The notes: generated by a model from the letters alone, not told the origin. DNA of 8,380 nucleotides from Deltaproteobacteria bacterium (GCA_021159825.1 JAGHDR010000388.1:1-8380); one strand, 5' to 3'; positions 1 through 5,529 are shown, counted from the stretch's first letter. Program-made: numbers and translations.

Positions 1-1
1 A

Positions 2-22
2 TGCGGCAGAGCCGCAGTTTTA
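2..22 (+). terminator. Probable intrinsic terminator of a gene upstream of the window
   Basis: The sequence TGCGGC-AGA-GCCGCA forms a perfect 6-bp GC-rich stem with a three-base loop and is followed by GTTTT and, after AAG, a second TTTT. This is the usual layout of a rho-independent terminator. The gene it would serve lies outside the window, so its role cannot be confirmed. A small chance hairpin is the alternative. Confidence 0.45.
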
Positions 23-381
23 AGTTTTGGGTTTTTCAGCCAATGCACTTCTCGTTTTTTATGAAGGTTGGTTTTAGTAATTAATAGTTGATTTTCAATA
101 AAATTAATATTATCTAAAATACATATTGACAAAAAATAACCATATAGCATAGCGTTTTCATTTTTTAGAATCTGTTGAACCGCTGAGGAGGGGAGCTACG
201 ATCCAAATTTATACAGCAAAACAGTTTTTCTGAAACAATATCAAATTAAGTTAAAGCAGCCAACCCAAATGGCTTCACACAAAAACGCAAAGATTTTCTT
301 GCAGGATTTTTGGCCTATTCATGCATGCTTGCGAAAGGGCACTTTTATCTATTCTTTTTATATGGTTTAAGGAATTACTTT
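23..381. other. AT-rich intergenic leader upstream of the porin gene
   Basis: No coding potential is visible on either strand. The stretch is AT-rich up to about 165, then mixed. It holds a TTGACA hexamer at 126-131 without a convincing -10 box at the right spacing, and a small stem (AGCCA/TGGCT) around 257-275. The porin promoter probably lies here, but I cannot place it. An in-frame TTG at 310 could extend the porin upstream by 24 codons; this is not favoured because the ATG at 382 begins a clean signal peptide. Confidence 0.4.
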
Positions 382-1728
382 ATGAAAACTCAAGGAATGT
401 TCCTGGCATATGTGCTGAGCACTTTTTGCTTGATTTCTCTTTTTGTTAATACTGCAGCACAAGGAGCGAACTTCACCGATCACTTACGCGGCAATACAAT
501 CGGCCCGGGCGTACTTGATCTGGGAGGGAGCATCCGTTTTCGCTATGAATCCATGGATAACTACAACGTAAAAGGCTACGGCACAGGCAAAACCGATGAT
601 GTTCTATTGAGCCGTTTGAGGGTGCATCTGCGCTATACTTTTCCGGAGGGCCCTATCTTCTTTATCCAGGGCCAGGATGCCAGATTCTGGTTGTCTGATC
701 TGAAAAAGGATGATTTTGGTCCCAGTTGTCCCTGGCTAAATGAATTTGATCTTCGTCAGGCGTATGTGGAGTGGAAAAGGATCGGACATTCTCCGCTTGG
801 CTTCAAAATGGGAAGACAGGCGATCTCTTATGGTGACAATCGCATTTTCGGGCCTGGCAACTGGGGCAATGTGGGACGTTATACATGGGATGTGGGCAAG
901 CTCTTGTTGGATACATCGCTATTTGATTTGGATATCTTCGGCGGACAAAGGGTTTTCTATCTGAAGGACAAATTTGACGATGAACATTTCTCTTGTCATG
1001 TATACACTGCCTATGCCCAAATTAAATCGATCCCCGGCGGAAATAAACTTGACCTTTTCTATATCGTGAAACGGAATTCCGATGAAACCACTAAAGGTGA
1101 AGCCGGCACCGGGGAACTTCTCCTACAGACGACCGGGTTCTATGGAAAGGGTAAATGGCAGGATCTCGATTATGCCGGAACATTCGCTTACCAGTTCGGA
1201 GATTACGGCAAGGATAATATAAGGGCCTTTGGTCTCAACGCCGAGGTGGGGTATACGCCATTTCAGCGCTTTCAGCCTCGGGTGGCTGTTTCCCTGAGCT
1301 ATGCCTCCGGCGACAAAGACCCTGGTGACGGTACCCACGGCACTTTTGACGGGGTGTTTGGCGCCATAGATAAGTACTATGGCCGGATGAACTTTTTTTC
1401 CTGGATGAACTTGGTAGATTGGGAGATCGGCATAAGCGTCAAGCCCCTCAAGGGGATGAAAGTGGTGCTTGACTATCATCGCTTTCGCCTGGCCCAAGCC
1501 GGAGACGCGTGGTACTTTTGTAACGGCAAGAAGATGCGGTGGGACCCAAGCGGTGTATCCGGCCGGGACCTGGGCCAGGAGATTGATTTAATCTGGAAAT
1601 ACCGGGTGGTTCGACACATCACCCTGATGGCGGGATGCGCTCAGTTTTTTCCCGGAGATTTCATTAAGGCGACAGGCACACATGATGATGCTCGTTGGGT
1701 CTTTGGACAAATTGAGTTAACCTTTTAG
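382..1728 (+). CDS. Outer-membrane beta-barrel porin, alginate-export family
   Basis: Encodes 448 residues beginning MKTQGMFLAY at an ATG preceded by AAGG about ten bases upstream. Residues 1 to about 29 are a signal peptide: a basic start, a hydrophobic core and a small-residue end (NTAAQGA). The mature part has the alternating, aromatic-rich pattern of a beta-barrel and ends in phenylalanine (FGQIELTF), the usual outer-membrane assembly signal. Segments such as LSRLRVHLRYTF, LRQAYVEW and FKMGRQAISYGDNRIFG match the alginate_exp family (AlgE-like, PF13372) as I know it. In sulfate reducers and other Desulfobacterota such proteins occur in species that do not make alginate, so the substrate is unknown; general uptake or export of an anionic solute is a family-level guess. 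The gene stands alone: the next intact gene starts about 1 kb downstream. No frameshift or internal stop is seen. Confidence 0.85.
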   Translation: MKTQGMFLAYVLSTFCLISLFVNTAAQGANFTDHLRGNTIGPGVLDLGGSIRFRYESMDNYNVKGYGTGKTDDVLLSRLRVHLRYTFPEGPIFFIQGQDARFWLSDLKKDDFGPSCPWLNEFDLRQAYVEWKRIGHSPLGFKMGRQAISYGDNRIFGPGNWGNVGRYTWDVGKLLLDTSLFDLDIFGGQRVFYLKDKFDDEHFSCHVYTAYAQIKSIPGGNKLDLFYIVKRNSDETTKGEAGTGELLLQTTGFYGKGKWQDLDYAGTFAYQFGDYGKDNIRAFGLNAEVGYTPFQRFQPRVAVSLSYASGDKDPGDGTHGTFDGVFGAIDKYYGRMNFFSWMNLVDWEIGISVKPLKGMKVVLDYHRFRLAQAGDAWYFCNGKKMRWDPSGVSGRDLGQEIDLIWKYRVVRHITLMAGCAQFFPGDFIKATGTHDDARWVFGQIELTF

Positions 1729-1930
1729 CATGAACAGGGACGCTGGTAGAAAAAATAAGCTGATAATGTCTGAGTTTTGTACCAAATGAAATGTATTTAC
1801 AGTAGGTTAAAGAGCGGTGCGGAATGGGCGGATGTTAATAAATGAAGGATTGCTTCAATTGTGGCCAATTCCTCCTTGATCCACAAGGGTAAATCCCATA
1901 TACTCCAAGCTTGGAAAAAGGGAGTCTTAG

Positions 1931-2257
1931 TACTTCACCTTTCGATCTTTTTATGGTGATGAAGCATTCGTGAGGATTTTCGGCCCTGAAAAAGTGCAGC
2001 TAAGCACCCATGTTCGCGGCAGCAACTTCTGCAACCTCTCTCTGAATGTCGATGAACGGACCGGCAAATTAATCGTGGTGAGTCTGATTGACAACCTGGT
2101 AAAAGGGCAGGCGGGGAGTGCGGTTCAAAACATGAACATCATGTTCGGCATGGATGAGACGGAAGGGCTTTTGCACTCCGGTATTTATCCTTCTGATTAT
2201 AACGGATTTGGGGGAGGGCATAATCCATGTTATTTCAAGATGTTATGTTTTTATTGA
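1931..2257 (+). pseudogene. argC: argC remnant: C-terminal fragment of N-acetyl-gamma-glutamyl-phosphate reductase
   Basis: This open stretch follows a stop at 1928-1930. From about 1940 it reads FRSFYGDEAFVRIFGPE, then VRGSNFCNLSLNVDE, LIVVSLIDNLVKGQAGSAVQ and NMNIMFGMDETEGLLHSGIYP. These match the C-terminal fifth or so of ArgC (arginine biosynthesis), a family of about 345 residues. The NAD(P)-binding domain and the catalytic cysteine are missing; nothing ArgC-like is visible upstream of about 1937 in any frame. ArgC proteins normally end shortly after the segment corresponding to ETEGLLHSGIYP. Here the frame runs on for 14 more codons into the inverted repeat of the element at 2193-2515, so the 3' end is also disrupted. 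No ribosome binding site precedes the GTG at 1970. It is very unlikely to make an active enzyme; an intact argC is presumably elsewhere in the genome. Confidence 0.8.
2193..2217 (+). repeat. Left terminal inverted repeat of the MITE-like element
   Basis: This 25-bp arm contains TATAACGGATTTGGGGGAGG and is an exact reverse complement of 2491-2515. Its outer boundary is set by the mismatch between base 2192 and base 2516. Confidence 0.85.
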
Positions 2258-2490
2258 GTGTGCCCAAAAGTGGAATATAAGCCCCGATATATGATAAGGA
2301 CGCATTGACAAGAAGGTGGGGTCTTTTTGATTCGATTATGTAACCTGCTGATTTTATTATGGTCGGCATGGACGGAGCCAAAATTAACCCTTCCATATTG
2401 CCTACTCTTTTTACAATTTCGCCAATAGAGATAATTGTTCGGCAACCTTTTTCGTATAATTATAACCTATTGAAATAATTAGAACATATT

Positions 2491-2515
2491 CCTCCCCCAA
2501 ATCCGTTATAATCAG
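2491..2515 (-). repeat. Right terminal inverted repeat of the MITE-like element
   Basis: This 25-bp arm begins CCTCCCCCAAATCCGTTATA and is an exact reverse complement of 2193-2217. It is followed by GATTTTTTAATGATC, which may be the displaced 3' flank of argC. Confidence 0.85.
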
Positions 2516-2730
2516 GATTTTTTAATGATCATACTCTTTTGTGTCATCCTGTTCTGTATCAGCTTGAGGAACGTTAATCAGAAATGGATCGCATGAATCA
2601 AACCTCAATCCGGTGTTTGGGCACATGTGCGCCGGTGTATTTATTGATGCTTCCAAATGTCTCGTCATTGGGATAAACAAGATCGGAGGTTCGGAAGGGA
2701 CGTTATTTTTTCAATCATGGAACATAAAGA

Positions 2731-2736
2731 AAGGAG
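2731..2736 (+). promoter_or_regulatory. Ribosome binding site that fixes the sulfite reductase start
   Basis: AAGGAG lies four bases before the ATG at 2741. Two in-frame candidates upstream, at 2657 and 2717, lack such a site. The shorter protein also begins at the point where similarity to small sulfite reductases starts. Confidence 0.75.
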
Positions 2737-2740
2737 AGAA

Positions 2741-3406
2741 ATGGGCAACAAAAAAGACATTCTTGAAAAAGGGGCGCTGATTCAAAGGGATGGGGAAACA
2801 TACGCCATCGTACCGGATATTAAGGGGGGCCTTTGCACACCGGAAATCCTGCGAAAATTGGCTGATATCTCGGACAAATATTCCTTGGCAGCCATAAAGT
2901 TGACCAGTGCCGCCAGGATTGTCCTTGTTGGAATAAAAGAAGAAGATATTGGCCCTATTTGGGAAGAACTGGGGATGCAGTCCGCCAATCCGGTAGGTCC
3001 ATGCGTCCGCAGCGTGAAACTCTGCCCCGGCACCACCTTCTGTAAACTGGGACAGCAGGATGCTGTAGGCATCGGCATAAAGCTGGATGAATTATATTGC
3101 GGCATGAAGCTTCCGAGCAAATTCAAAATCGGTGTTTCCGGTTGCCGGAATTGTTGTGCAGAGTCGTACGTAAAAGATTTGGGCCTCGTTGGAGGCAAAA
3201 AAGGATGGACGCTGGTGGTCGGCGGCAATGCCGCATCCAAGCCTGCGCTTGCGCAACCCGCGGCAGATGGATTATCAGATGACGAAGCATTGGCCGCTAT
3301 TGATAAAATCATGAACTGGTACAAAAACTTCCCCAAAAAACAGAGGCTTACCAAAGTAATTCAAGATATGGGCATTGACCGGTTCAAGAGTGAAGTCGGC
3401 CTTTAA
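2741..3406 (+). CDS. Low-molecular-weight (assimilatory-type) siroheme sulfite/nitrite reductase
   Basis: The 221-residue product is close in length to the small single-subunit sulfite reductase of Desulfovibrio (about 218 residues). These cytoplasmic enzymes reduce sulfite to sulfide in six electrons using siroheme coupled to a 4Fe-4S cluster. The N-terminal half (about residues 15-75) resembles the ferredoxin-like half-domain of the nitrite/sulfite reductase family (CTPEILRKLADISDKY, then IKLTSAARIVLVGI). The cluster-binding signature is complete: C95-X5-C101 (CPGTTFC) and C135-X3-C139 (GCRNCC); the last cysteine would bridge cluster and siroheme. The C-terminal part (about 155-221) has VVGGNAASKPALAQ and a helical tail. 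The role may be assimilatory or detoxifying; the sequence does not say whether sulfite or nitrite is preferred. It is not a DsrA/DsrB dissimilatory subunit, which are about twice as long and carry an added ferredoxin domain. Neighbours are a MITE upstream and a ferritin remnant downstream, so it is probably transcribed alone. Confidence 0.85.
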   Translation: MGNKKDILEKGALIQRDGETYAIVPDIKGGLCTPEILRKLADISDKYSLAAIKLTSAARIVLVGIKEEDIGPIWEELGMQSANPVGPCVRSVKLCPGTTFCKLGQQDAVGIGIKLDELYCGMKLPSKFKIGVSGCRNCCAESYVKDLGLVGGKKGWTLVVGGNAASKPALAQPAADGLSDDEALAAIDKIMNWYKNFPKKQRLTKVIQDMGIDRFKSEVGL

Positions 3407-3446
3407 TCAAGCACCGCGGGATGATGCAGGGTGTTTTCATGGGTTC

Positions 3447-3470
3447 ATTCATAAACTATTCATAAGGAGG
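3447..3470 (+). promoter_or_regulatory. Orphan Shine-Dalgarno with a short direct repeat before it
   Basis: ATTCATAA occurs at 3447-3454 and again at 3458-3465, an 11-bp period or about one helical turn. The second copy runs into AAGGAGG (3464-3470), a consensus ribosome binding site. Only a 13-codon frame from TTG at 3473 follows, then the ferritin remnant 50-60 bases further on. This may be the leftover control region of the broken ferritin gene. The repeat is short and could be chance. Confidence 0.3.
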
Positions 3471-3519
3471 TATTGATTATCTGCGTATATCTGCTAAAAT
3501 CAGTGTCCTGTTAATTTGA

Positions 3520-3683
3520 ACTGAAGAGAGAATGGGAAAGGCTCTGAATGAGCAAATCAATGCCGAAATGTATTCGAGCTATTTCCATCTCTCTCTGTCC
3601 GCCTGCTTTTAATCCCAAAGTCTCACCGGATTTTCGGCTGGATGAGGGTTCAAGCTCGGGTGGAGATGGTCTATAAAATTCAA
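3520..3683 (+). pseudogene. Ferritin remnant (N-terminal third, with stop and frameshift)
   Basis: From 3520 the frame reads TEERMGKALNEQINAEMYSS, then YFHLSLSACF and a TAA at 3610-3612. This is the first helix of a bacterial non-haem ferritin, including the ferroxidase glutamate in INAE. The same frame continues SQSLTGF, where family members have a glutamate at the TAA position (GAA to TAA is one substitution). After 3635 one base is missing and the match resumes in another frame as GWMRVQARVEMVYKIQ. Here the usual QEEMxH has become RVEMVY, so the metal-binding histidine is a tyrosine. Similarity ends near 3683, a few bases before the thioredoxin ribosome binding site; about 50 of roughly 170 residues remain. 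The ATG at 3532 still has GAAGAGAG before it, but any product would be 26 residues. The gene once made an iron-storage protein and is now decayed. Confidence 0.8.
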
Positions 3684-3708
3684 ATCGGCATTGTTGGAGG
3701 GGGGAACC

Positions 3709-4158
3709 ATGGATCGGGAGAGCGTTATCATCAGGTGTCGCCATTGCGGCGTCAAAAACAGGATTCCCAAAACCCGGATCGGTGAGGGGCCTGTATGCGG
3801 TAAGTGTAAATCGTCGCTGTCAATTGAACAAATCAACGACAGACCTGTTAACGTAACGGACAACACGTTTGCTTCGGAGGTCCTTTCTTTTCCCGGTCCG
3901 GTCCTCCTGGATTGCTGGGCCCCATGGTGTGGACCGTGTCGCATGGTTGGGCCGGTGCTTGAACAATTGGCCTCGGAATATGCGGGCCGGGTCAAGATAG
4001 CCAAGCTCAACGTGGACGAAAATCCACAAGTCGCTTCGCAATATGCCGTTAAGAGCATACCCACCATGCTCCTTTTCAAGAATGGTAAAAAGGTTGACAG
4101 TATGGTCGGGGCCCTTCCCAAAGAAGAGATAGCGCGGCATTTACGGCCGTTATTTTAA
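3709..4158 (+). CDS. trxC: Thioredoxin-2-like protein with N-terminal zinc ribbon
   Basis: The product is 149 residues, close to E. coli TrxC (139). Residues 10-33 form a zinc ribbon, C10-X2-C13 (CRHC) and C30-X2-C33 (CGKC), the trait that separates thioredoxin 2 from thioredoxin 1. A thioredoxin fold follows (about 46-149) with the redox motif W73-C74-G-P-C77 and the cis-proline P118 in SIPTMLLFKNG. It should act in the cytoplasm as a dithiol reductant for other proteins. One detail is unusual: the residue pair before the active site is DCWAPWCGPC, where most family members have DFW, giving an additional cysteine at 69. The ATG at 3709 was chosen because GGAGGGGGG ends four bases before it; an in-frame TTG at 3691 lies upstream of that site. 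The peroxiredoxin gene begins 93 bases downstream, so this thioredoxin is a plausible electron donor to it. Confidence 0.9.
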   Translation: MDRESVIIRCRHCGVKNRIPKTRIGEGPVCGKCKSSLSIEQINDRPVNVTDNTFASEVLSFPGPVLLDCWAPWCGPCRMVGPVLEQLASEYAGRVKIAKLNVDENPQVASQYAVKSIPTMLLFKNGKKVDSMVGALPKEEIARHLRPLF

Positions 4159-4251
4159 GAGAAAAAGGCGTTTTGGCGCTATATGCTATCAGCTCAAACT
4201 CCATGGTTTTTGGGTGACGGAAGGTATCGTTAAATTAAGGAGATTTTTTTC

Positions 4252-4972
4252 ATGAAAGAGCTAAAAATCGGTTGCGGCAAACCCACAGGTGCAAGCGTGG
4301 GAAAGCCGGAGAAAGATGAAACGCGAGGGGAAGAAACGTCGAAAGAAAAGGAGGTTGTTATGTCGTTAGCCAAGGTTGGGGCCAAGGCCCCTGATTTTGA
4401 GGCGCCGGCCTATCAGGGCGGAAAATTTGGACAGGTCAAGCTTTCGGATTATTTGGGTAAATGGGTGGTGATCTGCTTTTATCCCCGGCGATTTTACCTT
4501 TGTCTGAGCAACGGAGCTGGCGGCAGTTGCCGCCAAATACCAGGATCTCAAGGACTTGGGAGTCGAAATGCTGTCCATCAGCGTTGACAGTCATTTTGTA
4601 CACAAGATGTGGCAGGATCATGAGCTTTCCAAGATGATAGAAGGCGGGGTCCCATTTCCCATGCTTTCTGACCAGGGAGGAAAAATAGGCGTAAATTATG
4701 GAGTATATGAAGAAACGGCCGGCGTTGAAATGCGGGGCCGCTTTATCATTGATCCGGATGGCGTTATCCAGGCCATCGAGATACTGACCCCGCCCGTGGG
4801 CCGAAATGTAAGTGAGTTGGTTCGGCAAATCCAGGCATTTCAACATGTTCGGAAGAGCAATGGTGAAGAGGCCGCTCCGTCGGGTTGGCTGCCCGGTAAA
4901 TCTACGCTCAAACCGGGACCTGACCTTGTTGGGAATGTATGGGACGTATGGAAGGTTGAGGAAGCTTTCTAG
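4252..4972 (+). CDS. Selenocysteine peroxiredoxin (AhpC/TSA family, TGA = Sec; one-base frameshift in this sequence)
   Basis: Joining 4252-4485 to 4487-4972 gives a 239-residue peroxiredoxin, an enzyme that reduces peroxides. The N-terminal 36 residues (MKELKIGCGKPTG...) are a polar extension. The Prx domain starts at MSLAKVGAKAPDFEAP, continues [22 protein letters not shown] and, at residue 85, reaches TGA (4505-4507) followed by ATELAAVAAKYQDLKDLGVE. In the family this position is the peroxidatic cysteine (FTFVCPTE), so the TGA should encode selenocysteine. A hairpin at 4518-4535 fits a bacterial SECIS. The rest is intact: GRFIIDPDGVIQ, TPPVGRNVSE, LVRQIQAFQ and a C-terminal tail. The usual resolving cysteine (GEVCPAGW) is replaced by alanine (GEEAAPSGW), and no cysteine follows residue 85. 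An extra C in CCCC at 4483-4486 shifts the frame; it may be a sequencing error or a real mutation. ATG 4252 has AAGGAG nine bases before it; ATG 4360 has its own strong site. Trx lies upstream, DsrE downstream. Confidence 0.85.
4348..4354 (+). promoter_or_regulatory. Internal ribosome binding site offering a second peroxiredoxin start
   Basis: A consensus AAGGAGG sits five bases before the in-frame ATG at 4360. That ATG begins exactly where the conserved peroxiredoxin domain begins (MSLAKVGAKAPDFEAP). The gene also has a good site (AAGGAG, 4237-4242) for the ATG at 4252. Two forms, with and without the 36-residue extension, are therefore possible. Confidence 0.5.
4505..4507 (+). other. TGA selenocysteine codon at the peroxidatic position
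   Basis: In the frame that encodes FTFV before and ATELAAVAAKYQ after, TGA replaces the codon for the catalytic cysteine of the peroxiredoxin active site. Protein similarity is continuous on both sides. Decoding would require SelA, SelB, tRNA-Sec and SelD, none of which lie in this window. Confidence 0.85.
4518..4535 (+). promoter_or_regulatory. Bacterial SECIS hairpin
   Basis: UGGCGGC-AGUU-GCCGCCA forms a perfect 7-bp GC-rich stem with a four-base loop. The loop G is 19 bases past the last base of the UGA, inside the 16-37 base spacing given for bacterial SECIS elements, and G is among the first two loop bases, followed by U. The element lies within the reading frame, as in bacteria generally. 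It lacks the bulged U of the E. coli fdhF element, which is not universal. It should recruit SelB to read the UGA at 4505-4507. Confidence 0.75.
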
Positions 4973-5077
4973 TCAAGGATTACCGAACACCTCAAGGAGT
5001 AAGATATAAGATCGATATTCGCCGCTGACCCTGAAATTGGTGAATAAAGTGGGGGGGGCGTTTCCGGATTAAACAAC

Positions 5078-5082
5078 GGAGG
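5078..5082 (+). promoter_or_regulatory. Ribosome binding site deciding the DsrE-family start
   Basis: GGAGG is only one base before the ATG at 5084 but seven bases before the next in-frame ATG at 5090. The second is the usual distance, so 5090 is preferred. Confidence 0.7.
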
Positions 5083-5089
5083 TATGAAA

Positions 5090-5437
5090 ATGAAGAAAAT
5101 GGCCTTGTTTGCGTTTAATGGTGAACTCATGTGTTTTGTCCATGTTCTGTTGAATGCCATTGATATGAATGAGAAGGGATACGAAGTCAAAATCATCATT
5201 GAGGGCTCAGCCACAAAACTGGTCCCTGACCTGGCAAAAAAGGGAAATCCCATGAGTGGTCTTTACGAAAAAGCCAAGGGGCTGGGTTTGATTGATGGGG
5301 CGTGCAAAGCGTGTTCTAACAAGATGGGGGTGTTGGATCAAATAAAGGGTGAAGGCATTCGTTTCCTCGATGAAATGATGGGACACCCGAGTATGGCCCG
5401 GTATATCGAGTATGGCTTTGAGATTGCGACATTTTAA
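5090..5437 (+). CDS. DsrE-family small cytoplasmic sulfur-relay-like protein
   Basis: The 115-residue product begins MKKMALFAFNGELMCFVHVL and has the compact alpha/beta pattern of the DsrE/DsrF-like family: a first beta-strand, the helix HVLLNAIDMNEKG, then the strand YEVKIIIEGSATK, and a C-terminal part with GEGIRFLDEMMGHPSMARY. Two cysteines are spaced C72-X2-C75 (GACKACSNKMG), with a third at C15. In relatives a cysteine in this central region can carry a persulfide in sulfur transfer, but many DsrE-like proteins have no proven function, so a role in sulfur relay is inference. No signal peptide or membrane segment is seen. The gene lies 117 bases after the peroxiredoxin and about 90 before the efflux operon. 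Its nearness to the thioredoxin, selenoperoxiredoxin and sulfite reductase genes suggests a thiol or sulfur-redox role. The stretch before it contains a run of eight G (5051-5058). Confidence 0.75.
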   Translation: MKKMALFAFNGELMCFVHVLLNAIDMNEKGYEVKIIIEGSATKLVPDLAKKGNPMSGLYEKAKGLGLIDGACKACSNKMGVLDQIKGEGIRFLDEMMGHPSMARYIEYGFEIATF

Positions 5438-5529
5438 GCAATGCAATTCCCCCGTCGCTTAAAGAGCCGGTCGGTACCATGTGAGCAACGCATAAAACTC
5501 GGTAACAGCTTTTTCTGAAGGGAAACAGT

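Larger units (their letters stand above)
2193..2515. mobile_element. MITE-like element with 25-bp terminal inverted repeats
   Basis: The two ends are perfect 25-bp inverted repeats: the left arm at 2193-2217 begins CTGATTATAACGGATTTGGG, and its exact reverse complement is at 2491-2515. A weaker match continues inward. The sequence TTATTTCAANANGTTAT at 2230-2246 pairs with the corresponding bases at 2462-2478, so the full imperfect repeat is about 54 bp. The 323-bp body is AT-rich, and no transposase is recognisable. A minus-strand frame open from a stop near 2464 down to 2235 (53 codons from the ATG at 2396) resembles nothing I know. No clear target duplication is visible. The element lies at the very end of the argC fragment and supplies its read-through tail. 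Non-autonomous transposons of this size are normally moved by a full-length relative elsewhere in the genome. An unusually long-armed regulatory hairpin is the less likely alternative. Confidence 0.72.

Noticed and set aside
126..153. Sigma-70-like promoter from TTGACA at 126-131
   Set aside because: The best -10 candidate at 16-base spacing (CATAGC) matches only three of six consensus positions, so the hexamer alone is not enough.
1123..1497. 124-codon open frame on the minus strand
   Set aside because: Shadow of the porin gene; no supporting motif.
1904..1915. 12-bp perfect palindrome TCCAAGCTTGGA
   Set aside because: It is isolated, has no loop or T-run, and lies in a decayed region; chance is the simplest explanation.
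2594..2674. 26-codon frame MNQTSIRCLG... upstream of the sulfite reductase
   Set aside because: No ribosome binding site, no similarity to a known peptide, and no attenuator-like hairpin after it. The stretch 2516-2740 otherwise shows nothing identifiable.
2782..3354. 190-codon open frame on the minus strand
   Set aside because: Antisense to the siroheme sulfite reductase, whose CX5C and CX3C cluster motifs establish the + strand as coding.
4556..4972. Separate 138-residue peroxiredoxin-like gene starting at ATG 4556
   Set aside because: This is the C-terminal part of the Sec peroxiredoxin. It has no start signal of its own, and the conserved domain continues upstream through the TGA.
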